Shown here in pieces: positions 1 through 7,073 of a stretch of DNA of 9,000 nucleotides. The stretch lies in assembly GCA_015058265.1 (NCBI GenBank), contig SVCR01000050.1:1-9000 (forward strand). The letters are read 5' to 3'. Origin of the DNA: Clostridiales bacterium. Its GTDB lineage: Bacteria > Bacillota_A > Clostridia > Peptostreptococcales > Anaerovoracaceae. Numbering within the stretch: position 1 is the stretch's first letter; every line of letters begins with the position of its first letter. A program made the position numbers and the translations under genes. Below the pieces are notes generated by a model. The model had not been told where the DNA came from. It did no database searches and saw nothing but the letters and a program-made list of their open reading frames with translations.

Positions 1-1132
1 CCAGGGTCAGCACACAGCTCGTAACGGCTGTGTTCGGATCGGAATGTCCGTAGTGCACGCCTGTGACATTGGCTCCGCATGATGCGATGATAGTCGCAAC
101 GTCCACCAGCTGTCCCGGTTTGTCTTCAAGAGCGATCTGCAGTGTAGTGTTGCGTCCGCTCGTCACGAGTCCTCTGGTGATAACACGTGAGAGGATGTTT
201 ACATCGATATTACCGCCGGAGACAAGGCATACTACCTTCTTCCCCTCGACCGGTATCTTGTTGAACATTACTGCAGCTACGGAAACCGCTCCGGCTCCCT
301 CAGCGATGAGCTTCTGTTTCTCGATGAGAGCAAGTATAGCTGCCGCGATCTCATCCTCGGAAACAGTGACTACATCATCGACATATTCTCTGATCAGTTC
401 GAACGTAAGGTCTCCCGGATGCTTGACTGCGATGCCGTCCGCAAAAGTGCTGACAGTGCTGAGTGTGACCTGTTCGTCATATTTCAGGCTGTCCGCCATG
501 CTTGCCGCCTCCTGGGCCTGCACACCGTAAACTTTGATGCTCGGATTAAGGTGCTTAGCCGCGAAAGCGATCCCGGATACGAGTCCGCCGCCTCCGACAG
601 GAACAACGATGACGTCGACATCCTTGAGCTGATCGAGTATCTCGAGTCCGATTGTTCCCTGACCCGCGATGACATCAGGATCATCGAAAGGATGGATGAA
701 TGTCGCATGTGTCTCTTCCTGCAGCTTGCACGCATACGCATACGCATCATCATATGCGCCTTTGACCAAAGCGACTTCTGCCCCGTGAGCCTTGGTTGCC
801 TCGACCTTGCTGATAGGAGCGCCGTCAGGCATGCAGATAGTGCTCTTGATACCCATACGGGCAGCACTCAGCGCTACGCCCTGAGCATGATTGCCCGCGC
901 TGCAGGCGACTATGCCGGCCTTCTTCTCTTCATCGCTGAGCCTGCAGATCTTGAAGTATGCACCTCTCAGCTTGAAGCTGCCTGTTACCTGCAGGTTTTC
1001 TGTTTTCAGATAGACCTCGTTCTTCCCGCTGAAATGCGGTGAATATATAAGGTCTGTTTTTCTTGCGACTTCCTTCAGCGCATATGCTGCCTGATATATC
1101 CTGTCGAGTGACAGCTTATTATCTGTTCCCAT
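1..1132 (-). CDS. ilvA: Threonine ammonia-lyase (threonine dehydratase), medium form with C-terminal ACT domain; 3' end cut by window edge
   Basis: This PLP enzyme deaminates L-threonine to 2-oxobutyrate and ammonia, the committed cytosolic step to isoleucine. I translated the minus strand from the ATG at 1132-1130; 377 codons are open to the window edge. The PLP lysine is K54 in GSFKLRGA (51-58). The SAGNHAQG loop (78-85) follows, then the phosphate-binding VGGGGL (179-184) and SGGNID (305-310), whose serine contacts the pyridine nitrogen in this fold type II family. From about residue 328 the sequence LQIALEDKPGQLVDVATII starts an ACT domain, a ligand-binding regulatory module. Single-ACT members run to roughly 400 aa, so perhaps 20-30 residues are missing beyond the edge. 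A GAGG ribosome site lies 11 nt upstream. It is the last gene visible in the operon, 57 nt after the ATPase. Serine dehydratase or a catabolic TdcB-like role is possible, but the ACT domain and the BCAA context favour biosynthesis. Confidence 0.95.
   Translation of the reverse strand, partial: MGTDNKLSLDRIYQAAYALKEVARKTDLIYSPHFSGKNEVYLKTENLQVTGSFKLRGAYFKICRLSDEEKKAGIVACSAGNHAQGVALSAARMGIKSTICMPDGAPISKVEATKAHGAEVALVKGAYDDAYAYACKLQEETHATFIHPFDDPDVIAGQGTIGLEILDQLKDVDVIVVPVGGGGLVSGIAFAAKHLNPSIKVYGVQAQEAASMADSLKYDEQVTLSTVSTFADGIAVKHPGDLTFELIREYVDDVVTVSEDEIAAAILALIEKQKLIAEGAGAVSVAAVMFNKIPVEGKKVVCLVSGGNIDVNILSRVITRGLVTSGRNTTLQIALEDKPGQLVDVATIIASCGANVTGVHYGHSDPNTAVTSCVLTL
731..748. repeat. Hexamer repeat, three near-identical copies inside ilvA
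   Basis: Three tandem copies of CGCATA (the last ends in C) on the plus strand encode an Ala-Tyr-Ala-Tyr-Ala run (about residues 130-134) in the minus-strand ilvA product. The unit is a multiple of three, so copy changes would keep the frame. It is short and may be chance. Confidence 0.4.
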
Positions 1133-1167
1133 TGTGTTACTTACCTCTTCCTCAGTTTATTATTTCC

Positions 1168-1184
1168 GGCGGTCGGCGACCGCC
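1168..1184 (-). promoter_or_regulatory. GC-rich 7-bp hairpin between the ATPase gene and ilvA
   Basis: GGCGGTC (1168-1174) and its exact complement GACCGCC (1178-1184) flank a 3-nt loop. In the transcript the hairpin starts 5 nt after the ATPase stop codon and ends about 20 nt before the ilvA ribosome site. What follows is A-rich rather than U-rich, so it lacks the signature of an intrinsic terminator. It could shield the upstream mRNA from 3' decay or dampen expression of ilvA; no effect can be shown from sequence alone. Confidence 0.5.
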
Positions 1185-1189
1185 ATGTA

Positions 1190-2491
1190 TCACGCTTGTG
1201 TTTTCTTCGCAGCTTCGCCTCTCAGCCATGTGATGAGCTGGCTTGCTGTACGCCCGGACATGCCTCCGTGACGGAGTTCCCATCTGCGGGCGATATCATC
1301 AAGATCCTGAGAGCTCAGTTCTATGCCGTTCCTGTCAGCAAGCTGCCTTACTATATTCAGATATTCCTTAGGATCCGGCTTGGAGTAGTAGATCGTCACG
1401 CCGAATCTGCTCGCGAGTGACAGCTTCTCCTCCATAGTGTCAGAGTGATGGACATCCTCCTGATATTCTATATCGTTCCTGTCCCTCCAGGTCTCACGTA
1501 TCAGGTGGCGCCTGTTGGATGTCGCGTATATCAGGACTCTGTCGGAGCGCGTCTCAAGTGCTCCTTCGAGCATTGCCTTGAGTTCCTTGTAATCGCTTTC
1601 ATTCTCCTCGAAGGACAGATCATCCAGGAATATTATGAATCTGTAATTTCTCTTCTTGATCTGAGACAGTATCTGCGGCAGGAGATGTCTGTTCTGCTTT
1701 GACACCTCGACCAGCCTCATCCCTCGTGGGAAGAACTCATGCATCAGAGCATGGATGCTTGTTGATTTGCCGGTGCCGCTGTCTCCGTAAAGGAGAACAT
1801 TGTTGGCATGATTCCCTGATACGAATGCCTCAGTATTATCTATAAGCGTTTTCTTCTGATCCTCATAACCGATCAGATCATCAAAAGTAACATCTTCATC
1901 ATCGACGACAGGGACCAGCTTCAGCTCAGATATTCCCTCATCCACTCTGAACGCACGATACAGACCGTACATGCCGACGCCGTAAGTCTCGTAATGATCC
2001 TGCAGGATCAGGCTGAATGTCTTAACATCTTCGGCATGAGCCAGTCTTTCGCTGAGAAGCGATATGGCCGCTCCCGGTCCTCTTTCTGTCACGGATCCGT
2101 ACGGCGGACGGTAGTCAGTCATTGCGCGCAGGATCTCTGCGGCATGCGCGCTCCCCGCATCTGCGCCCTCGTCTGAGAGATCGGCTTTGAACAGATCCCT
2201 GAAGCATCCGAGATCACCGGCTGCAAGCTCCGTGATCGTTGAGTCCGCTCTGACCCCTCTTCGTTCACATGCAAGTGTGAATGGATTCTCATGCATCATG
2301 AGAATATATGTCAGCCATTGCTGCCACAGATCACCTGCCAGACCGAATTTCCCGGCAAAGCTCACTATGCGTCTGACCAAAGCATTCACATCGGCCGCAT
2401 CGACCTCGCTGTTTTCGATCCCGTTTATGACATCCAGGGTCAGCTCCCAGTCCGGGAGTTCTGATGTATAGAATAGTAATTCCCTTTTCAT
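1190..2491 (-). CDS. DUF815-family AAA+ ATPase, function unknown
   Basis: Predicted cytosolic P-loop ATPase of 433 aa. Residues 1 to about 195 form a helical region with no motif I recognise. The AAA+ module begins near the sequence DDLIGYEDQKKTLIDNTEAF (204-223). Walker A is GDSGTGKST (236-244) and Walker B is FIIFLDDLSF (285-294). A sensor-1-like ATSNRR segment is at 323-328, with N326, and a SGRTASQ segment near 412-418 has an arginine in the sensor-2 position. Overall pattern and length match the DUF815 family (PF05673), found widely in Firmicutes and without an established role. No signal peptide or membrane segment is visible. A GTG six bases upstream (2497) could extend it to 435 aa, but the AAAAGG ribosome site sits 5 nt before the ATG at 2491 and overlaps that GTG, so I prefer the ATG. 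It follows leuB by 37 nt and precedes ilvA by 57 nt, so it is probably co-transcribed with the BCAA genes. Whether it acts on a pathway enzyme is unknown. Confidence 0.9.
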   Translation of the reverse strand: MKRELLFYTSELPDWELTLDVINGIENSEVDAADVNALVRRIVSFAGKFGLAGDLWQQWLTYILMMHENPFTLACERRGVRADSTITELAAGDLGCFRDLFKADLSDEGADAGSAHAAEILRAMTDYRPPYGSVTERGPGAAISLLSERLAHAEDVKTFSLILQDHYETYGVGMYGLYRAFRVDEGISELKLVPVVDDEDVTFDDLIGYEDQKKTLIDNTEAFVSGNHANNVLLYGDSGTGKSTSIHALMHEFFPRGMRLVEVSKQNRHLLPQILSQIKKRNYRFIIFLDDLSFEENESDYKELKAMLEGALETRSDRVLIYATSNRRHLIRETWRDRNDIEYQEDVHHSDTMEEKLSLASRFGVTIYYSKPDPKEYLNIVRQLADRNGIELSSQDLDDIARRWELRHGGMSGRTASQLITWLRGEAAKKTQA

Positions 2492-2496
2492 TGTCA

Positions 2497-2501
2497 CCTT
2501 T
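2497..2501 (-). promoter_or_regulatory. Ribosome binding site of the DUF815 ATPase, decides the start codon
   Basis: AAAGG lies 5 nt before the ATG at 2491, and the match extends to AAGGTG. The in-frame GTG at 2497 overlaps this site and has only A-rich sequence at the proper distance upstream, so the ATG is preferred. Confidence 0.65.
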
Positions 2502-2528
2502 TAATATATATGCTAACTCCGGCAAATG

Positions 2529-3605
2529 TTATTTGCTGAGCTGCTCCAGTATTTTCTCTGTCATCTCGCTGCCCTTGAGCCAGCTCTCATCTTCCGGCGC
2601 CTTGATGTCCGCCGTACGCCAGCCGTCAGACAGTACTGTTTCGACCGCTTTCTCCACAAAATCCGCTTCTTCAGCAAGATCAAACGAATATCTCATCATC
2701 ATCGCTGTCGACAGTATAGTTGCTATAGGATTGGCAAGGTCTTTTCCGGCTATATCCGGCGCAGAGCCGTGGATCGGCTCATACATGCCTCGTGATGTAT
2801 CGCCGAGTGAAGCCGACGCCAGCAGTCCTATGGAACCTGTGACCTGTGAAGCCTCATCCGAAAGGATGTCACCGAACATATTCGAGGTCACGATAACATC
2901 GAAGAATGACGGATCTCTGATTATCTGCATTGCCGCATTATCAACGTACATGTCATCGAGTCTGACATCCGGATATTCCGTCTCGCCTAAACGGTGAACA
3001 GTCTCCCTCCACAGTCTGGAGGTCTCGAGTACATTGGCTTTATCCACACTGGTCAGGTGGCCTCTGCGTCTGCGAGCGGTCTCGAAAGCTCTCCTTGCGA
3101 CTCTTTCTATCTCCGCAACGCTGTATGCCTCTGTATCGAAAGCTGCGTCTCCTGCCTCATTCCTGCCGCGTTCGCCGAAATATATGCCGCCCGTCAGCTC
3201 CCTGACTATCATCAGGTCAAAGCCCTTGGCCGCGATATCCGGTCTTAATACGCAGGCTTCTGCCAGAGCCGGCTGGATCTTAGCCGGTCTCAGGTTGGTA
3301 TAAAGTCCCAGAGCTTTGCGAAGTCCGAGGAGCGCTTTCTCAGGGCGCATGTTGTTAGGCACGCTGTCCCACTTCGGTCCTCCGACAGCGCCGAGCAGGA
3401 CACTGTCGCTCGCAAGACATCCGTCCACTGTCTCCTGAGGCAGCGGGATACCGTATTTGTCTATGGCATTCCCTCCGGCGGCATATTCAGTAAAGCAAAA
3501 CTCATGCCCGTATTTACCGCCGACTATTTTCATTGCTCTGATGGCTGCATCTGTGATCTCCGGGCCGATACCATCGCCCGGCACAACAGCGATATTGAAT
3601 TTCAT
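2529..3605 (-). CDS. leuB: 3-isopropylmalate dehydrogenase
   Basis: LeuB oxidises and decarboxylates (2R,3S)-3-isopropylmalate with NAD+, giving 2-ketoisocaproate, the last leucine-specific step before transamination. The 358 aa length is normal for the bacterial family. Visible signatures are GDGIGPEI (10-17), GAVGGPKWD (72-80), the substrate loop RPEKALLGLRKALGLYTNLR (87-106), RELTGGIYFGERG (135-147) with the conserved tyrosine Y142, the catalytic lysine in SVDKANVLE (K189), the metal-binding aspartates in SNMFGDILSDEAS (241-253), and the NAD-binding YEPIHGSAPDIAG (275-287). The LGLRKALGLY loop separates it from isocitrate dehydrogenase. Its ribosome site, GAGGT at 3614-3618, overlaps the end of leuD, and only 6 nt separate the two genes, so translation is probably coupled. 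All key residues are present and the gene looks intact. Confidence 0.98.
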   Translation of the reverse strand: MKFNIAVVPGDGIGPEITDAAIRAMKIVGGKYGHEFCFTEYAAGGNAIDKYGIPLPQETVDGCLASDSVLLGAVGGPKWDSVPNNMRPEKALLGLRKALGLYTNLRPAKIQPALAEACVLRPDIAAKGFDLMIVRELTGGIYFGERGRNEAGDAAFDTEAYSVAEIERVARRAFETARRRRGHLTSVDKANVLETSRLWRETVHRLGETEYPDVRLDDMYVDNAAMQIIRDPSFFDVIVTSNMFGDILSDEASQVTGSIGLLASASLGDTSRGMYEPIHGSAPDIAGKDLANPIATILSTAMMMRYSFDLAEEADFVEKAVETVLSDGWRTADIKAPEDESWLKGSEMTEKILEQLSK

Positions 3606-3611
3606 ATCTGA

Positions 3612-4100
3612 TTACCTCTGTTTCTCTGCAAGGTATGGGAGTAATCCGCCCTTCTCGATGATCTTCTCTATGAACGGCGGGAACGGCTTAGCCTCAAAGG
3701 TCTCGCCGGTCGTCTCATCAGTTATTATTCCTGTCTTAGTGTCCACCGAAACGATATCTCCGGCGCTGATGGCTTCGGACGCCTCCGGGCACTCGAGAAT
3801 AGGAAAGCCTATATTGATCGAGTTGCGGTAGAAGATACGCGCAAAGCTGGCTGCTATCACGCAGGATACGCCGCTTGCCTGGATCGCGACCGGTGCGTGT
3901 TCTCTCGATGAACCGCATCCGAAATTCCATCCGCCTATCATGATATCCCCGTTCTGAACTGTTCCCGCGAAGGACGCGTCAATGTCCTCCATGCAGTGCT
4001 TAGCCAGCTCTGACGGTTCCGGTGCATTGAGGTAACGAGCCGGTATGATAACGTCAGTGTCAACATTGTTGCCGAATTTCCATGCTTTGCCTCTGATCAT
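3612..4100 (-). CDS. leuD: 3-isopropylmalate dehydratase small subunit
   Basis: LeuD is the swivel-domain subunit that joins LeuC to isomerise 2-isopropylmalate to 3-isopropylmalate. At 162 aa it belongs to the short clostridial/archaeal class rather than the roughly 200 aa enterobacterial class. The N-terminal FGNNVDTDVIIPARYLN (9-25) carries the conserved DTD-IIPARYL block, with the short loop thought to set substrate choice in this family. NFGCGSSREHAP (59-70) is the family signature, and FARIFYRNSINIGFPILEC (86-104) follows. A strong GGGAGGTG ribosome site at 4106-4113 lies 5 nt before the ATG. It begins 14 nt after the leuC stop, matching one-to-one production of the two subunits. Related small subunits serve homoaconitase or methylthioalkylmalate isomerase, but the leuA/leuB neighbours make the leucine role near certain. 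Confidence 0.97.
   Translation of the reverse strand: MIRGKAWKFGNNVDTDVIIPARYLNAPEPSELAKHCMEDIDASFAGTVQNGDIMIGGWNFGCGSSREHAPVAIQASGVSCVIAASFARIFYRNSINIGFPILECPEASEAISAGDIVSVDTKTGIITDETTGETFEAKPFPPFIEKIIEKGGLLPYLAEKQR
3614..3618 (-). promoter_or_regulatory. leuB: leuB ribosome binding site overlapping the leuD stop
   Basis: GAGGT is formed from the last leuD sense codon and the first base of its TAA stop, 8 nt before the leuB ATG. This arrangement typically couples translation of the two genes. Confidence 0.75.
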
Positions 4101-4105
4101 GCCTG

Positions 4106-4113
4106 CACCTCCC
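4106..4113 (-). promoter_or_regulatory. leuD: Strong leuD ribosome binding site in the leuC-leuD gap
   Basis: GGGAGGTG is the best Shine-Dalgarno match in the window, 5 nt before the leuD ATG and directly after the leuC stop. It suggests LeuD is translated at a high rate to match its partner subunit. Confidence 0.8.
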
Positions 4114-4114
4114 T

Positions 4115-5371
4115 CTATTCCTGCGGAGCCGCGATGCAGCCCGCTATAGCCGAAGCCGCTGCGACCGCAGGGCTCGCCAATATCACTTCACTCTCTGTGT
4201 GTCCCATTCTTCCGACAAAGTTTCTGTTAGTCGTCGCGACCGCTCTCTCTCCGGCAGCCATGACGCCCATGTGTCCGCCGAGACACGGTCCGCAAGTAGG
4301 CGCGGATACGGCACATCCCGCTTCGATGAAGGTCTCGATGATACCTTCTTTGAGGCAGTCCATGTATATCTGCTGAGTAGCCGGGATCACGATGCAGCGC
4401 ACGCCGTCAGCGATCTTCTTTCCCTTGATGATCGATGCGGCTGTTCTCATGTCTGACATCCTGCCGTTGGTGCAGGAGCCGATGACTACCTGCTGGATAG
4501 GCATTCCTGCGGCTTCGTCGACTGTCTTTGTGTTAGAAGGAAGATGCGGCAGAGCCACGGTCGGTTTCAGCTCAGAGAGGTCTATCACGACTGTTCTCTC
4601 ATATTCTGCGTCTTCATCTGCCGTGTATACGACAGGCTCGCGCCCGAATCTCCCCTGAACATATTCCATCGTCTTATCATCGACAGGGAATATACCGTTC
4701 TTGCCGCCTGCTTCAATAGCCATGTTGGCGATCGTGAAACGGTCATCCATCGACAGCTCGCTTACGCCGCTGCCTGTGAATTCCAGAGACTGATAGAGAG
4801 CTCCGTCTACACCGATCTCTCCTATAAGATGCAGTATGACATCCTTACCGGAAACGAAAGGTCCCGGTTTACCTGTCAGCTCTACCTTGATAGCAGAAGG
4901 CACCTTGAACCAGTTGAGACCTGATGCCATTCCGGCTGCCATGTCTGTTGATCCGACGCCTGTTGAGAATGCTCCCAGAGCGCCGTATGTACAAGTGTGT
5001 GAATCGGCTCCGATGATGCAGTCTCCCGGGCCTACAAGACCCTGCTCAGGAAGGAGAGCGTGCTCGATCCCGACAGTTCCTACATCATACAGATGCGATA
5101 TGTTGTGCTTATGCGCAAAGTTTCTTGCTGTCACGCACAGCTCTGCGGATTTTATATCCTTACACGGAGTATAGTGGTCGAGAGCGATCACTATCTTCTC
5201 CGGATCGAACACCTCGGTGAAGCCGTTCGCCTCGAATACACCGATAGCGACAGGTGTCGTAACGTCATTACCGAGTACGATATCGAGCTGAGCCTCTATC
5301 AGGTCTCCCGCGTGCACCTCCGGAAGCCCGGCATGTGCGGCAAGAATTTTCTGAGTCATTGTCATTCCCAT
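4115..5371 (-). CDS. leuC: 3-isopropylmalate dehydratase large subunit (short, clostridial/archaeal class)
   Basis: LeuC is the aconitase-fold catalytic subunit that carries the [4Fe-4S] cluster and works with LeuD. It is 418 aa, the length of the clostridial/archaeal LeuC/homoaconitase class; the enterobacterial class is about 466 aa. Visible motifs are DHYTPCKD (65-72), [20 protein letters not shown] (119-138), IGSCTNGR (297-304) and [11 protein letters not shown] (359-369). Cluster ligands are C300, C360 and C363. The start region has three in-frame ATGs (5371, 5365, 5359). The first is chosen because AGAGGA at 5381-5386 lies 9 nt upstream, the usual distance. It starts 16 nt after the leuA stop. 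The exposed iron-sulfur cluster makes the enzyme oxygen-sensitive in known relatives, which fits an anaerobe. Confidence 0.97.
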   Translation of the reverse strand: MGMTMTQKILAAHAGLPEVHAGDLIEAQLDIVLGNDVTTPVAIGVFEANGFTEVFDPEKIVIALDHYTPCKDIKSAELCVTARNFAHKHNISHLYDVGTVGIEHALLPEQGLVGPGDCIIGADSHTCTYGALGAFSTGVGSTDMAAGMASGLNWFKVPSAIKVELTGKPGPFVSGKDVILHLIGEIGVDGALYQSLEFTGSGVSELSMDDRFTIANMAIEAGGKNGIFPVDDKTMEYVQGRFGREPVVYTADEDAEYERTVVIDLSELKPTVALPHLPSNTKTVDEAAGMPIQQVVIGSCTNGRMSDMRTAASIIKGKKIADGVRCIVIPATQQIYMDCLKEGIIETFIEAGCAVSAPTCGPCLGGHMGVMAAGERAVATTNRNFVGRMGHTESEVILASPAVAAASAIAGCIAAPQE

Positions 5372-5387
5372 AATGCTGTCTCCTCTG

Positions 5388-6971
5388 TTATGCTTCAGTA
5401 GCTCTTATGCGAGGTTTGGCCTCATCCTTAGCATCACTCTTCTGTATCTTTTTCTCATATGCCTGCATGCGGTTGAGGGCTTTGAGATAAGCGTTGATGC
5501 TCGCCTCCATGATGTCTGTCGAAAGTCCGCGGCCTGTGAATGTCCTGCCGTACGCGTTGACTTTGACCGTAACATCTCCCAGGGTGTCTTTTCCTTCTGA
5601 TATCGAATGGATGTTGAATATATCGAAGGAATGCTCTGAAGGCTGAATGATCGCATCGATCGCATTATACGCGGCATCGATAGGACCGTCTCCGAGAGCT
5701 ACATCCTGTGCCTTCTCGTCATCCTTTATCAGGCTGACCGTGCAGGTGGCGGTTGTGAAATTGCTTGTTGACAGCTGGAACCAGTCGAGCTTGTAGCCTT
5801 CCTCGGTATCTGTGTACAGATCCTGAGTGTTGTGGTTGACGATAGCCTCAAGGTCAGCGTCGGTTATGTTCTTCTTCTTATCGCAGACTATTTTGAATTC
5901 CTCGAAACAACGATCCAGCTCTTCCTTGCTGAGCGTATAGCCGAGTTCTTCAAGTCTGGAAGCGACAGCATGACGTCCGGAGTGCTTGCCCAGCACGAGG
6001 TTGTTGACTCTGATGCCGACAGTCTCCGGTGTCATGATCTCATAAGTCTTCTTATTAGCCAGTACTCCGTGCTGATGGATGCCGGATTCATGGGCGAATG
6101 CGTTCTTGCCCACGATAGGCTTGTTCAGCGGAGCTGTCTGGCCGATGATGTTGTATACTGTGCTGCTGGCACGGTGGATCTGGGTGGTGTCGATTCTTGT
6201 ATCGACCTGCGAGAGATCCTGCCTGGTGCGAAGCGCCATTACGATCTCCTCGAGTGAAGTGTTTCCGGCTCTCTCGCCGAGACCATTGATGGTGCATTCT
6301 ATCTGCCTTGCTCCTCCGGCAACTCCTGCCAGTGAGTTAGCAGTTGCCATTCCGAGATCGTTGTGACAATGAACAGAGAAGATGACCTTCTCTGCGCCCC
6401 TGACGTTGTTCTTGATCTCTGAGATCAGATATCTCATCTCTTCCGGGGTCGTATAGCCGACAGTATCCGGCAGATTGATCGTCGTCGCTCCGTTTGCGAT
6501 CGCGACTTCAACGACCTGCTTGAGGAAGTCGATGTTACTGCGTGTAGCGTCTTCTGCCGAGAATTCGATATCCGAGCAGTATTTCTTGGCGTAGGCGACC
6601 ATTTTGCCCGCCTGCTCCAGCACCTGCTCCGGCTTCATCTTCAGCTTGTACTCCATATGGAGAGGAGATGTCGCAATGAAAACATGTATCCTCGGATCGA
6701 CCGCTCCCTTAACTGCTTCCCATGCTGTATCGATGTCTTTGACCGTCGAACGCGCAAGAGAAGCGATCGTGCAGTCCTTGATCGTCTCGGATATGGTCTT
6801 GACAGACTCGAAGTCCCCCGGCGATGCAATGGCAAAGCCGGCTTCTATGATGTCTACCTTCAGCTTCTCAAGGCAGCGCGCGACCTCGATCTTCTCTCTG
6901 AGGTTCATGCTGCAGCCCGGAGACTGTTCTCCGTCTCTCAATGTCGTATCGAAAATTTTAACCTGGTCCAT
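5388..6971 (-). CDS. leuA: 2-isopropylmalate synthase
   Basis: LeuA condenses acetyl-CoA with 2-ketoisovalerate to give 2-isopropylmalate, committing carbon to leucine. The protein has 527 aa. The TIM-barrel catalytic domain opens with [13 protein letters not shown] (7-19), with catalytic R12 and metal ligand D13, and continues through [13 protein letters not shown] (201-213), whose two histidines bind the divalent metal, and [13 protein letters not shown] (230-242). HESGIHQHG (294-302) and GKHSGRHAV (328-336) mark the subdomain linker. The C-terminal region, about 395-500, has the LeuA regulatory-domain pattern ([16 protein letters not shown] at 427-442, and [20 protein letters not shown] at 480-499) that normally binds leucine for feedback inhibition. 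A charged tail of about 25 residues, rich in lysine, aspartate and glutamate, follows. This domain and the metal-ligand spacing argue against homocitrate or citramalate synthase. The ribosome site is AAGGGT at 6979-6984, 7 nt before the ATG. Confidence 0.97.
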   Translation of the reverse strand: MDQVKIFDTTLRDGEQSPGCSMNLREKIEVARCLEKLKVDIIEAGFAIASPGDFESVKTISETIKDCTIASLARSTVKDIDTAWEAVKGAVDPRIHVFIATSPLHMEYKLKMKPEQVLEQAGKMVAYAKKYCSDIEFSAEDATRSNIDFLKQVVEVAIANGATTINLPDTVGYTTPEEMRYLISEIKNNVRGAEKVIFSVHCHNDLGMATANSLAGVAGGARQIECTINGLGERAGNTSLEEIVMALRTRQDLSQVDTRIDTTQIHRASSTVYNIIGQTAPLNKPIVGKNAFAHESGIHQHGVLANKKTYEIMTPETVGIRVNNLVLGKHSGRHAVASRLEELGYTLSKEELDRCFEEFKIVCDKKKNITDADLEAIVNHNTQDLYTDTEEGYKLDWFQLSTSNFTTATCTVSLIKDDEKAQDVALGDGPIDAAYNAIDAIIQPSEHSFDIFNIHSISEGKDTLGDVTVKVNAYGRTFTGRGLSTDIMEASINAYLKALNRMQAYEKKIQKSDAKDEAKPRIRATEA

Positions 6972-7025
6972 GTTGTTTACCCTTACCTGTTTTATAATGC
7001 AGTGATAACATTCGCCTGCGCAAAG

Positions 7026-7065
7026 CCGCCTGCCGCGGCGGTCATCTGTCGATCAGTATTTGATC
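7026..7065 (-). promoter_or_regulatory. Two adjacent short stem-loops in the ilvD-leuA gap
   Basis: The 102-nt gap between ilvD and leuA contains two inverted repeats. In transcript order the first pairs 7061-7065 with 7051-7055 (5 bp, 5-nt loop). The second pairs 7037-7041 with 7026-7030 (5 bp, all G-C, 6-nt loop) and holds an 8-bp GC palindrome (7032-7039) as an alternative pairing. Only three U residues follow the second, so a strong terminator is unlikely. I see no leader peptide or T-box-like element in the gap. Confidence 0.4.
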
Positions 7066-7073
7066 CGGCCTTC

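Noticed and set aside
419..1042. 207-codon open frame on the plus strand
   Set aside because: It lies wholly antisense to ilvA, which has complete PLP motifs in the opposite strand; its translation shows no family pattern and it has no convincing ribosome site.
2331..2525. 64-codon minus-strand frame starting in the leuB-ATPase gap
   Set aside because: It starts at a TTG, runs out of frame through the ATPase N-terminus, and lacks a ribosome site; best read as a shadow of the ATPase gene.
2499..2528. Possible promoter from the TATATATT run before the ATPase
   Set aside because: No -35 box at a 16-18 nt spacing is found, and the run would place a start site almost on the ribosome site.
2464..2997. 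177-codon plus-strand open frame across the leuB 3' end
   Set aside because: It is antisense to leuB and to the ATPase start, and its composition is serine-rich, typical of an antisense shadow.
6985..7025. Possible internal promoter before leuA (TATAAA-like box on the minus strand)
   Set aside because: The box is reasonable, but the expected -35 position is GC-rich and matches poorly, so support is too weak to list.
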